Of a stretch of DNA of 64,000 bases, positions 34,767 to 43,877 are shown one piece after another. Source of the stretch: CAVYUC01 sp963783085. GTDB lineage: Bacteria > Bacteroidota > Bacteroidia > Bacteroidales > Prolixibacteraceae. Each line of letters opens with the position of its first letter. The stretch's first letter is position 1. The DNA is taken from NCBI GenBank assembly GCA_963783085.1, contig CAWAMJ010000007.1, positions 193,547 to 257,546 of the forward strand. The letters are read 5' to 3'. The notes under the pieces were generated by a model. It saw nothing but the letters and a program-made list of their open reading frames with translations, was not told the DNA's origin and did no database searches. Position numbers and translations under genes: made by a program.

Positions 34767-36557
34767 ATGAGTAAAGAAGTTAGTGATTTTCTGATTGAAC
34801 GTTTGTTGCAATGGGATATCAAACGGATTTATGGATTCCCGGGCGACGGGATTAACGGTATTATGGGCGCCCTGAACCGTGCCGAAGATAAAATGGAATT
34901 TATCCAGACCCGTCATGAGGAGATGGCCGCATTTATGGCGACGGCTCATGCAAAATTTACGAATGAAGTTGGCGTATGTTTGGCCACGTCCGGACCGGGA
35001 GCTATTCATTTGTTAAATGGATTGTACGATGGCAAGCTCGACCACCAGCCGGTGGTGGCGATAGTAGGACAGCAAAAACGCATGGGGCTGGGTGGAAATT
35101 ACCAGCAGGAAGTAGACCTCATCAGTTTATATAAAGATGTAGCCAACCAGTACGTACACATGGTTACCGAACCTGCCCAGTTGCGGCATGTTATCGATCG
35201 CGCCGTTCGTATTGCGAAAAGTGAAAGAACGGTTACCTGTGTGATTATTCCAAGCGATGTGCAGGAAATGGATGCCGTTGAAAAGCCGCCGCGTGCTCAT
35301 GGTTCCGTTCACAGCGGCACCGGGCATTCGTATGCCAACGTTGTTCCGGTAGACGAACAACTGCATAAAGCTGCCGAAATTTTAAATGAAGGTAAAAAAG
35401 TAGCCATGCTTATTGGCGCCGGCGCTTTGAATGCACAGGAAGAAGTAAAACGCGTGGCCGAATTACTGGGCGCCGGGGTGGCCAAAGCGCTGCTTGGCAG
35501 GGCTGCACTACCCGACGATTTGCCTTACGTAACCGGTCCGATTGGTTTGCTGGGTTCAAAGCCAAGTTGGGAACTCATGAGCGAATGTGATACTTTATTG
35601 ATGGTAGGCAGTAGTTTCCCGTACAGCGAGTTTCTGCCGGAAGAAGGTCAGGCGCGGGGCGTGCAAATCGATATCGACCCGAAAATGCTGAGTATCCGCT
35701 ATCCCATGGAAGTTTGTCTGAACGGCGATTCCAGATTAACGCTGCAGAAGTTGATACCGTTGCTGAAAAGCAAAGAAGATCGTTCGTGGCAGGAAAGCAT
35801 AATGAAAGAAGTCAGGGACTGGTGGACGGTGGTGGAAGCCAAAGCGAAAGAAACAGCAAAGCCCATCAATCCGCAATGGGTATTTTGGGAGTTGTCGCCA
35901 CGGTTGCCCGATAACTGCATCATTTCATCCGATTCCGGTTCGGCGGCCAACTGGTTTGCCCGCGACCTGAAAATCAGGGACGGAATGAAAGCATCGCTTT
36001 CGGGAAACCTCGCAACCATGTGTCCGGGAGTGCCCTATGCCATTGCGGCAAAATTCGCTTATCCCGATCGTATTTCCATTGCCCTGGTGGGCGACGGCGC
36101 CATGCAAATGCTGGGAATCAACGGCTTGATAACCATTTCAAAATACTGGAAAAAATGGTCGAACCCACAGTTGATTATTATGGTGTTGAACAATCACGAC
36201 TTGAACCAGGTAACCTGGGAACAGCGGGTTTTGGCTGGAGACCCCGAATTTGAAGGTTCGCAGAATGTTCCGGAATTCGACTATGCTTCGTATGCAGCAT
36301 CGCTTGGGTTAAAAGGAATCCGGGTATCCAAACCGGAGGAAGTTGGCTCAGCCTGGGATGAGGCGTTTTTGGCCGACCGGCCCGTGGTACTCGATGTGCT
36401 GACCGATCCAAACGTGCCGACAATTCCGCCACACATTACTTTCAAACAAATGGTTAACATGAGTAAAACACTCATAAAAGGAGATCCCCACGAAAAGAAT
36501 GTTATTCGCCAAACGTTTAAAGACGCCATGAAAAGTTTGGTTCCAAATAAAGGATAA
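34767..36557 (+). CDS. Thiamine-pyrophosphate-requiring enzyme, pyruvate oxidase (PoxB)-like
   Basis: A 596-residue TPP enzyme of the pyruvate oxidase/acetolactate synthase family. Domain I shows RIYGFPGDGINGIMGAL and the catalytic Glu in TRHEEMAAFMA near residue 53. The middle FAD-binding-like domain spans about 195-330. Domain III contains the TPP/Mg motif GDGAMQMLGINGL...NNHDLN near 440-475. It could decarboxylate pyruvate to acetate with quinone or ferredoxin as acceptor, or act on another 2-oxoacid. Two bases separate it from the enolase-superfamily gene, so the two are surely co-transcribed. Confidence 0.85.
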   Translation: MSKEVSDFLIERLLQWDIKRIYGFPGDGINGIMGALNRAEDKMEFIQTRHEEMAAFMATAHAKFTNEVGVCLATSGPGAIHLLNGLYDGKLDHQPVVAIVGQQKRMGLGGNYQQEVDLISLYKDVANQYVHMVTEPAQLRHVIDRAVRIAKSERTVTCVIIPSDVQEMDAVEKPPRAHGSVHSGTGHSYANVVPVDEQLHKAAEILNEGKKVAMLIGAGALNAQEEVKRVAELLGAGVAKALLGRAALPDDLPYVTGPIGLLGSKPSWELMSECDTLLMVGSSFPYSEFLPEEGQARGVQIDIDPKMLSIRYPMEVCLNGDSRLTLQKLIPLLKSKEDRSWQESIMKEVRDWWTVVEAKAKETAKPINPQWVFWELSPRLPDNCIISSDSGSAANWFARDLKIRDGMKASLSGNLATMCPGVPYAIAAKFAYPDRISIALVGDGAMQMLGINGLITISKYWKKWSNPQLIIMVLNNHDLNQVTWEQRVLAGDPEFEGSQNVPEFDYASYAASLGLKGIRVSKPEEVGSAWDEAFLADRPVVLDVLTDPNVPTIPPHITFKQMVNMSKTLIKGDPHEKNVIRQTFKDAMKSLVPNKG

Positions 36558-36559
36558 GA

Positions 36560-37669
36560 ATGATTGATGAATCCGGAAATCCGGCAAAAATTGATAAGCT
36601 GGAAGTACATGCATATAAAATACCGACTGACCAGCCTGAATCTGATGGTACATTGCAATGGGACAGTACCACCATGGTAGCGGTGTTTATTAATGCAGCA
36701 GGCGAAACCGGTTTCGGTTATACCTATGCCGATGTTTCGGCTGCATCTTTTATCCGGAATAATTTCAGGGAAATCGCGGTGGGTCAAAATCCGCTTGATA
36801 TCGAAAAGATCGTTTATAAAGCGCACAGGAGCATCCGGAACAACGGCAATTGCGGAATTGCGTTCATGGCTTTGTCGGCGCTCGATGTTGCCCTGTGGGA
36901 TTTGAAGGCAAAATTGCTCAGCATTTCATTGGCGGAATTACTGGGACGCGCACAAAACGACGTGCTGGTATACGGTTCCGGCGGATTTACGTCCTATTCC
37001 GATGAAAAGCTGTCGGAACAATTGGGTAATTGGTCAGGACAGGGATTCACGCAGGTTAAAATAAAAATCGGCAGGGATCCCGCAAAAGACCTCCGGCGGC
37101 TTCAGGTCGCCCGCGATGCTATCAGTCCCGATACTGCATTGTTTGTAGATGCGAACGGCGCCTACACCATTCAGCAGGCATTAAAAATGGCCGAAGAATT
37201 CGCAAAATACAACGTGCAATGGTACGAAGAACCGGTTTCTTCGGATAATCTGAAAGGGCTCGCATTTGTTCGCGATCATTGTCCTGCGGGAAACCAGGTT
37301 GCCGCCGGGGAATACGGTTTTGGTTTACCATATTTCAGAAATATGCTTGAAAATCACGCGGTAGATGTTTTGCAGGCAGATGCCACACGCTGTGGCGGAA
37401 TTTCCGGTTTTCTGAAAGCCGGCCGGCTGGCGGAAGCTTTCCAGGTGCCGTTTTCCTTTCATTGTGCGCCTTCTCTGCATATTCACGCTGCGGTTGCCCT
37501 GCCCGGGTTCTTTACCGGGGAATATTTTCACGATCACGTTCGCATTGAAAAGATGTTGCTGGACGGATTCCGTGAACCCGTAAACGGTCGTATTGCACCG
37601 GATACCGGCCGGCCCGGACTTGGCCTGGATTTTAAACATGCTGATGCAGAAAAGTATAAAATCGAATAA
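36560..37669 (+). CDS. Mandelate racemase/muconate lactonizing enzyme-like (enolase superfamily)
   Basis: A 369-residue Mg-dependent enzyme. The catalytic Lys pair is in QVKIKIGRD near 163-170. Metal ligands follow in VDANGAY near 200, YEEPV near 225 and GEYGF near 250, and a His-rich C-terminal strand, FHCAPSLHIHAA, lies near 300. The pattern suits dehydration or epimerisation of a sugar acid or related hydroxy-acid. It lies between a PoxB-like enzyme and a large FAD/Fe-S dehydrogenase, suggesting one acid-oxidation pathway; substrate unknown. Confidence 0.85.
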   Translation: MIDESGNPAKIDKLEVHAYKIPTDQPESDGTLQWDSTTMVAVFINAAGETGFGYTYADVSAASFIRNNFREIAVGQNPLDIEKIVYKAHRSIRNNGNCGIAFMALSALDVALWDLKAKLLSISLAELLGRAQNDVLVYGSGGFTSYSDEKLSEQLGNWSGQGFTQVKIKIGRDPAKDLRRLQVARDAISPDTALFVDANGAYTIQQALKMAEEFAKYNVQWYEEPVSSDNLKGLAFVRDHCPAGNQVAAGEYGFGLPYFRNMLENHAVDVLQADATRCGGISGFLKAGRLAEAFQVPFSFHCAPSLHIHAAVALPGFFTGEYFHDHVRIEKMLLDGFREPVNGRIAPDTGRPGLGLDFKHADAEKYKIE

Positions 37670-37695
37670 GTTATTAACCACTGATAAAAAACAAT

Positions 37696-40593
37696 ATGGA
37701 ATTGCTGGCCAGAGAACTGGAAAAAACGATTGAAGGAGAAGTTCGTTTCGACAATGGCAGCCGCGCGCTGTATGCCACCGACGGTTCCAATTACCGCCAA
37801 ATTCCTATCGGCGTGGTCCTGCCGAAAACACAGGACGATATCATTAAAACCGTTGCTTTGTGCCGGAAACACAACGCACCGCTGCTTTCGAGGGGCGGCG
37901 GTACAAGTCTGGCGGGGCAGTGCTGCAATAACGCCGTGGTGATGGATATGTCAAAGTACTACAACAAAGTACTGCATATCGATACGGAGAATAAGCTGGT
38001 GCGCGTTCAGCCGGGAATTGTGCTCGACCACATGAAGCAGCATACAGAGGAAGCAGCGGGACTTACATTCGGGCCGGACCCGGCAACGCATAACCATTGC
38101 ACCATTGGCGGAATGCTGGGCAACAATTCGTGCGGAATCCACTCGGTTATGGCTGCATTTCGGGGCGATGGGGCCAGGACTTCCGATAATACACACAGCC
38201 TGAAAATTTTAACCTACGACGGGGAAATTATGGAAGTAGGGGCAACCTCCGAAGAAGAGTTGCAAAATATTATTGAAGCCGGAGGAAGAAAAGGGGAGAT
38301 CTATAAGAAATTAAAGGAAATCCGTGATAAATACGCCCGGCAGGTCAGGGAAAAATATCCGGACATCCCGCGCCGTGTATCCGGCTATAATCTCGATGAA
38401 TTACTGCCGGAAAAAGGTTTTAACGTTGCTCATGCACTTGTTGGTACCGAATCAACTTGTGTAGTTATTCTCGAAGCAACCATGAAACTCATTGAAAATC
38501 CCAAAGCCCGCACACTTTTGGTATTGGGTTACCCCGATGTTTTCGAAGCCGGAAAGCACTGTGACGAAATCATGAAACACGAACCTGTCGGTTTGGAAGG
38601 AATGGACGATAAGTTGATTAACTACATGCAGAAGAAGCATTTGAACATTGATGATTTGTCGCTGTTACCCGATGGAAACGGATGGTTGCTGGTGGAATTG
38701 GGGGCCGATTCCAAAGAAGAATCTGACGCGAAAGCCAAAAAACTGATGGCCCAGTTGAAAAAGCAGAAAAATCCGCCGAACATGAGCCTTTTCGATAAAT
38801 CCGACCAGGAAACAAAGCTCTGGGAAATAAGGGAATCGGGGCTCGGCGCCACGGCAAACATACCGGGAATGGCCAATACATGGCCGGGATGGGAAGATTC
38901 TGCAGTCGATCCAACGCGGGTGGGAGAGTATTTGAAAGACCTGAAAGCGCTCTTTCATAAATATAATTATGACGCCTCCGTTTACGGGCATTTTGGCCAG
39001 GGATGTATCCACTGCCGGATTAATTTCGATTTAATAACGAAAGAAGGCATCGACACCTATCGGAAATTTACCCGCGAAGCTGCCGGTTTGGTATTGAAGT
39101 ACGATGGTTCGCTCTCAGGTGAACATGGCGACGGCCAGTCGAGGGGCGAATTGCTGGAGGTGATGTACGGCAAAGATTTGATGGAAGCGTTTCGCGAATT
39201 TAAATCCATTTGGGACCCCGACTGGAGAATGAACCCGGGAAAAGTGATCGAACCATACAGCAGGACAGAAAACCTCAGGCTCGGCACCAATTACAATCCA
39301 CCCAGTTTCGAAACAAAATTCAAATTTCCGGAAGATGAAGGAAGTTTTGCCAAGGCGACTTTACGTTGTGTGGGTGTAGGGAAATGCCGCAGACACGATG
39401 GGGGGACGATGTGCCCCAGCTACATGGTGACGCACGAGGAAAATGATTCTACCCGCGGACGGGCGCACATGTTGTTCGAAATGTTGCAGGGACAAGAACT
39501 TACCGGCGGCTGGAACGAAAAAGCGGTAAAAGAAGCGCTCGATTTGTGCCTCGCCTGCAAAGGGTGTAAATCCGACTGTCCGGTAAATGTGGATATGGCA
39601 ACCTATAAATCGGAATTTCTTTCCCATTACTATAAAGGAAAACTCCGGCCACGAACAGGTTACGCTTTTGGATTGATTTACTGGTGGGCACGTCTGGCAT
39701 CCAATTTTCCGGGAGTGGCAAATTTTTTCACCCAAACCAAAGGAATCGATAAAATTTTAAAAGCCGCCGGCGGAATTGCGCAGGAACGTAAAATACCGGA
39801 ATTCGCATCCCAGACATTTAAAAAATGGTTCTTCAAACAAAATCATGAAACTAGCGAGCGACCGCGCGTTATTTTGTGGGCGGATACTTTCAACAATTAC
39901 TTTATGCCGCCTACTTTAAAAGCTGCTTATGAAGTGCTGGACACAGCCGGTTTTGAAGTTATTGTTCCCAAACGCTCGCTTTGCTGCGGAAGGCCGTTGT
40001 TTGATTTTGGCTGGATTGATCTCGCTAAAAAACTGCTGCAACAGATTCTGGAAACTTTACGCGCCGAAATCAGGGAAGGAATTCCGCTGGTGGGAATTGA
40101 ACCCAGTTGTACTGCAGTTTTTCGCGATGAACTTTGTAATCTTTTCCCGCACGATCAGGATGCCCAGCGGCTGAAAAAACAAACTTACACGCTGGGGGAA
40201 TTTCTGGAAAAATATGCGCCGGATTTCGAAGTTCCGAAACTGGAGAAAAAAGCAATCATGCACGGCCATTGTCAGCACAAGGCAATAATGGCAATCGATA
40301 ACGAAGAAAAAGTGCTTAAAAAAATGGGGCTCGATTTGGAAGTTCTCGATTCGGGTTGCTGCGGCATGGCCGGTTATTTCGGATATGAAAAAGGGGCACA
40401 TTACGATGTTTCGGTAAAAGCCGGTGAAAGGGTGCTACTTCCCAAAGTACGGGAAGCTGACAATGATACACTGATTGTGGCCGACGGCTTTAGCTGCAAA
40501 GAACAAATTAAACAGGAAACCAACCGAAAAGCATTGCATTTGGCGGAAGTTCTGCAAATGGCGTTGAAGAAAAATAAAACGAAAACAAATTGA
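37696..40593 (+). CDS. FAD-binding and Fe-S-cluster-containing oxidase (GlcD/Dld-GlpC-like fusion)
   Basis: A 965-residue fusion. The N-terminal FAD_binding_4 domain shows SRGGGTSLAGQCCNNAVVMD near 57-76, followed by a FAD-oxidase C domain with FGQGCIHCRINFD near 435. Two [4Fe-4S] motifs lie in the middle (CLACKGCKSDCP near 617-628 is clear; the first, VGVGKCRRHDGGTMCPSY, is near 560-577). Two C-terminal CCG domains (CCGRPLFDFG and GCCGMAGYFGYE) match heterodisulfide-reductase/GlpC-type electron transfer. It probably oxidises a D-2-hydroxy acid such as D-lactate or glycolate and passes electrons to quinone; a soluble or peripheral protein. Confidence 0.88.
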   Translation: MELLARELEKTIEGEVRFDNGSRALYATDGSNYRQIPIGVVLPKTQDDIIKTVALCRKHNAPLLSRGGGTSLAGQCCNNAVVMDMSKYYNKVLHIDTENKLVRVQPGIVLDHMKQHTEEAAGLTFGPDPATHNHCTIGGMLGNNSCGIHSVMAAFRGDGARTSDNTHSLKILTYDGEIMEVGATSEEELQNIIEAGGRKGEIYKKLKEIRDKYARQVREKYPDIPRRVSGYNLDELLPEKGFNVAHALVGTESTCVVILEATMKLIENPKARTLLVLGYPDVFEAGKHCDEIMKHEPVGLEGMDDKLINYMQKKHLNIDDLSLLPDGNGWLLVELGADSKEESDAKAKKLMAQLKKQKNPPNMSLFDKSDQETKLWEIRESGLGATANIPGMANTWPGWEDSAVDPTRVGEYLKDLKALFHKYNYDASVYGHFGQGCIHCRINFDLITKEGIDTYRKFTREAAGLVLKYDGSLSGEHGDGQSRGELLEVMYGKDLMEAFREFKSIWDPDWRMNPGKVIEPYSRTENLRLGTNYNPPSFETKFKFPEDEGSFAKATLRCVGVGKCRRHDGGTMCPSYMVTHEENDSTRGRAHMLFEMLQGQELTGGWNEKAVKEALDLCLACKGCKSDCPVNVDMATYKSEFLSHYYKGKLRPRTGYAFGLIYWWARLASNFPGVANFFTQTKGIDKILKAAGGIAQERKIPEFASQTFKKWFFKQNHETSERPRVILWADTFNNYFMPPTLKAAYEVLDTAGFEVIVPKRSLCCGRPLFDFGWIDLAKKLLQQILETLRAEIREGIPLVGIEPSCTAVFRDELCNLFPHDQDAQRLKKQTYTLGEFLEKYAPDFEVPKLEKKAIMHGHCQHKAIMAIDNEEKVLKKMGLDLEVLDSGCCGMAGYFGYEKGAHYDVSVKAGERVLLPKVREADNDTLIVADGFSCKEQIKQETNRKALHLAEVLQMALKKNKTKTN

Positions 40594-40655
40594 CTTATTG
40601 TTATATATGTTATAAATTTATATGGCTTTTTTCCAACACATAAAAATCTATTGAA

Positions 40656-41021
40656 ATGAAAATCGGAAAAAACACCTGGGTTATTGCAGAGGGATATATT
40701 CCTGAAGGCAGCAATGGACCAGCTCCGGAATTCACAAGCCATGAAACCGCTTGTATCCTGAATGCCGGAAAGAATGAAGCACACGTAAAGATTTACATCT
40801 ATTTTTCTGATAAAGAACCTGTGGGGCCCTACGAAATATCTGTGCCTGCCGAACGGACCCTGCATTTGCGTTTCAACGAACTCGAAAATCCGAAGGTGCC
40901 GCGGGGAACCGACTATTCAAGTGTTATCGTGTCCGATCAACCCGTTGTGGTGCAGCACAGCCGGCTCGATTCGCGCCAGGCTGAAAATGCACTGCTAACC
41001 ACAATTGCATATTCCGAATGA
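40656..41021 (+). CDS. Sensory rhodopsin transducer-like protein (ASRT family)
   Basis: A 121-residue beta-sandwich-type protein. WVIAEGYIPEGS near the start and the SHETACILNAG, YISVPAERTLHLRFN-like and DQPVVVQHSRLDSRQAENA segments are typical of the ASRT family, first found beside Anabaena sensory rhodopsin. Family members are widespread without rhodopsins and may bind sugars or related ligands. Here no rhodopsin gene is in the window; the stop codon overlaps the actB start by four bases (ATGA), coupling it to the respiratory complex. Confidence 0.85.
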   Translation: MKIGKNTWVIAEGYIPEGSNGPAPEFTSHETACILNAGKNEAHVKIYIYFSDKEPVGPYEISVPAERTLHLRFNELENPKVPRGTDYSSVIVSDQPVVVQHSRLDSRQAENALLTTIAYSE

Positions 41022-43867
41022 CGTTAAAGAAAACATCAAAAATAAACCGCAGGACATTTCTTGCTCTTACCGGCGGTACAGGCGCCGGACTCGTTTTTCA
41101 GTCGCAGGAAAAATACATTCATAAACTTATTCCTTATGTTAATGCACCGCAGTATCCGAAACCGGGCGAGTGGGCGTATTATTTATCTGCCTGCCGCGAA
41201 TGCCCTGCAGGTTGCGGGCTGATGATGTGGTACCGCGACGGACGGGTAACCAAGGCCGAGGGAAATCCGGAAAACCCAATCAATTCCGGGAAACTTTGTA
41301 TCCGCGGGCAATCATCGGTTTTAGGCCAGTACGACACCGACCGCGTAAAGAATCCGCTGGTGAAAAACGGCGATGGAAAATTTACCGAAATAACGTGGGA
41401 TAAAGCGTTTCAAAACATTTTGCTCGAAATGCACGATACCGAAAAGGTGGCGGTTGTTTCCAATCTGCAAACGGGTTCGCTGGCGGGGGTAATGGAAGAT
41501 TTTGCAGGGGGTTTTGGTCAGAAGCCGCTGTACTACGAAGCATTCAGTTACGAAGCGATGCGAAAGGCAAACGCTGAAACTTACGGGCAGGCGCTCATTC
41601 CAAAGTACAACCTCGAAGAGAGTGATTTGATTATTAGTTTTGGCGCCGATTTTCTGGAGACCTGGATTTCGCCGGTGGAATATGCCCGCGAATTCAGTAA
41701 GTTCCATTCCCTGAAAAATAACCGCGTAAATAAATTCATCTATTTCGGCCCGGCGCGAACGATGACCGCCGTCAACAGCGACGAATTTATTCTTACCGAA
41801 CCGGGAACAGAAATGCAGATTATTGCCGGATTAATGAAGCGGCTCGGCCGGATAAACACAACTATTCCGGAAAATGGCGACCGTCTTCCGGCAAAAATGA
41901 ATGAAAAACTGGACCGGATTGCCGAAGAATTGAGACAGGCGAACAAACCGGTTATTTTAGCCGGAAATGGCGCCGATAAAAGCGTTGCCGGAAAAATGAC
42001 GGTAAAAGCTGCGAATCAGTTAAATGAATTTTTGGGAAACCAGGCGGTGGATATCCGCACAAGTCATGCGCTCAGCAAAACAGCCATGAGCAATGAAGTG
42101 CGTGAGTTTTTCGAATCGGTAGACGAAAATACTATTCTGGTGATTCACAATACCAACCCGGTTTTCAGCGAACCAGACCTGGAAAAGTATATTACCAAAG
42201 CGAAGGCCGTGGTTTATATCGGACCGATGCAAAATGAAACGGCAGCGCTGGCGCGGTGGATTCTTCCTTCAAATTATTATTTCGAAGACTGGGGCGACTA
42301 CGAAGCCTGGAACGGAACAGTTTCGCTTCTTCAACCGGTGATGAGGCCGATCGATAACACTAAAAGCGCCGGCGATATTTTTCTCGCGCTCCACGGACTT
42401 CAGGAAATTGCTTTCGAGGACGTGGTAAAACAAAACTGGAGGAAATGGTCGCAGCAAAGCAGTGTACCGCAGGAGAATGAAAATGCCGGAGAAAATAAAA
42501 TTACACTCGCTGCCGACGGATTTTTGCAGGAAGTTCTTCAAAAAGGTTATTTAAATAAACCGAAAGAACAAATGAATATTCAGGCAGCATCCGGTGAAAG
42601 TGAAAATACAGAAATCGTGACACAACCTGCCGGAAACCGCTTTTTCCTGAAAGTATTTCCATCGCATTATTTTTATGACGGCAGTTTGGCCAACCGCGGA
42701 TGGTTGCAGGAAATTCCGCATCCGGTGTCGAATATTGTCTGGCAAAGCTGGATTGACATGAATTCAGAAAAAGCTAAAGAACTGGATATCGAAGAAGGCG
42801 ATATTTTAAAAATCACATCCGGAGACCGAAATGTTGAAGTAGCCGTGCGGCTGACGGAAGATATTGATAAAAATACGCTGGCCATGGATGCCGGACAAGG
42901 TCATACGCATTTAGGATTGGTAGCCAACGGAGTGGGAGTTAACGCTTTTAAACTACTGCAGGAATCTGCTTCCGGTTCGTTACCTGAAGTAACCGTGGAA
43001 AAAACCGGTAACAACGAGGCAATACTGTTCCTGAATTTCACCAAAGATCAGCACGACAGGGAATTGCTGCAGCACGTAGAACTGGAAAAAATCCGCGATA
43101 ACACGGCAAAAACGGAAGAAATGAACTGGCCGATGCCGGAAGGTTATGATAAGGCCGATGACCTGTACAAAGGACATGAACATAAAGATCATCGTTGGGG
43201 AATGGTAATCGATTTGCAAAGCTGTATTGGTTGCAAAGCCTGTGAAGCTGCCTGTTACGCCGAAAATAATATTCAGGTGGTAGGGAAGGAAAACTGCAGG
43301 GAAGGCCGCGAAATGAGCTGGTTGAAAGTGCCTCCGTACGATCTCACGGAAAAGAAACAAACAGCTTATCTTCCTACTCCATGCCAACACTGCGATTCAG
43401 CGCCCTGCGAGCCGGTTTGCCCGGTGTATGCATCGGTGCATACCGAAGAAGGCTTGAACGCACAAATTTACAACCGCTGCATCGGAACCCGGTACTGCTC
43501 CAATAACTGCCCGTATAAGGTGCGGCGTTTTAACTGGGTTAACATAAAATATGATTTCCCGATGACGCTTCAGTTAAACCCTGAAGTAACAGTGAGGGAG
43601 CGTGGGGTTATGGAGAAATGCACGTTCTGTGTTCAGCGTATCCGAAACAAGGAATATCAGGCAAAAACTGAAAACCGCAAATTGAAAGATGGTGAGATTG
43701 TACCGGCATGTGCACAAACCTGCCCGACAAATGCCATTGTTTTTGGCGATTTGATGGATGAAAATTCGGAAGTGCGGAAATTAATTAAAGACAAAAGAAA
43801 GTACCAGTTGCTGAACGAGTTGAATACCAAAACAGCAGTGGTGTACCTCAAAAAAATAACCGTTTAA
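41018..43867 (+). CDS. Alternative complex III subunit B (ActB), molybdopterin-like/Fe-S protein
   Basis: A 949-residue peripheral subunit on the outer face of the membrane. A Tat-like leader with NRRTFLALTGG is at residues 10-20. An N-terminal molybdopterin-oxidoreductase-like domain (about 40-640) is followed by a four-cluster ferredoxin-like C-terminal domain: CIGCKACEAACYAENN near 730, CQHCDSAPCEPVCPVYASVH near 790, CIGTRYCSNNCPYKV near 825 and CTFC with CAQTCP near 870-905. This order is typical of ActB of alternative complex III, which receives electrons from menaquinol and passes them to cytochromes. Other ACIII subunits follow directly. Confidence 0.92.
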   Translation: MTLKKTSKINRRTFLALTGGTGAGLVFQSQEKYIHKLIPYVNAPQYPKPGEWAYYLSACRECPAGCGLMMWYRDGRVTKAEGNPENPINSGKLCIRGQSSVLGQYDTDRVKNPLVKNGDGKFTEITWDKAFQNILLEMHDTEKVAVVSNLQTGSLAGVMEDFAGGFGQKPLYYEAFSYEAMRKANAETYGQALIPKYNLEESDLIISFGADFLETWISPVEYAREFSKFHSLKNNRVNKFIYFGPARTMTAVNSDEFILTEPGTEMQIIAGLMKRLGRINTTIPENGDRLPAKMNEKLDRIAEELRQANKPVILAGNGADKSVAGKMTVKAANQLNEFLGNQAVDIRTSHALSKTAMSNEVREFFESVDENTILVIHNTNPVFSEPDLEKYITKAKAVVYIGPMQNETAALARWILPSNYYFEDWGDYEAWNGTVSLLQPVMRPIDNTKSAGDIFLALHGLQEIAFEDVVKQNWRKWSQQSSVPQENENAGENKITLAADGFLQEVLQKGYLNKPKEQMNIQAASGESENTEIVTQPAGNRFFLKVFPSHYFYDGSLANRGWLQEIPHPVSNIVWQSWIDMNSEKAKELDIEEGDILKITSGDRNVEVAVRLTEDIDKNTLAMDAGQGHTHLGLVANGVGVNAFKLLQESASGSLPEVTVEKTGNNEAILFLNFTKDQHDRELLQHVELEKIRDNTAKTEEMNWPMPEGYDKADDLYKGHEHKDHRWGMVIDLQSCIGCKACEAACYAENNIQVVGKENCREGREMSWLKVPPYDLTEKKQTAYLPTPCQHCDSAPCEPVCPVYASVHTEEGLNAQIYNRCIGTRYCSNNCPYKVRRFNWVNIKYDFPMTLQLNPEVTVRERGVMEKCTFCVQRIRNKEYQAKTENRKLKDGEIVPACAQTCPTNAIVFGDLMDENSEVRKLIKDKRKYQLLNELNTKTAVVYLKKITV

Positions 43868-43877
43868 ACTACTTGTT

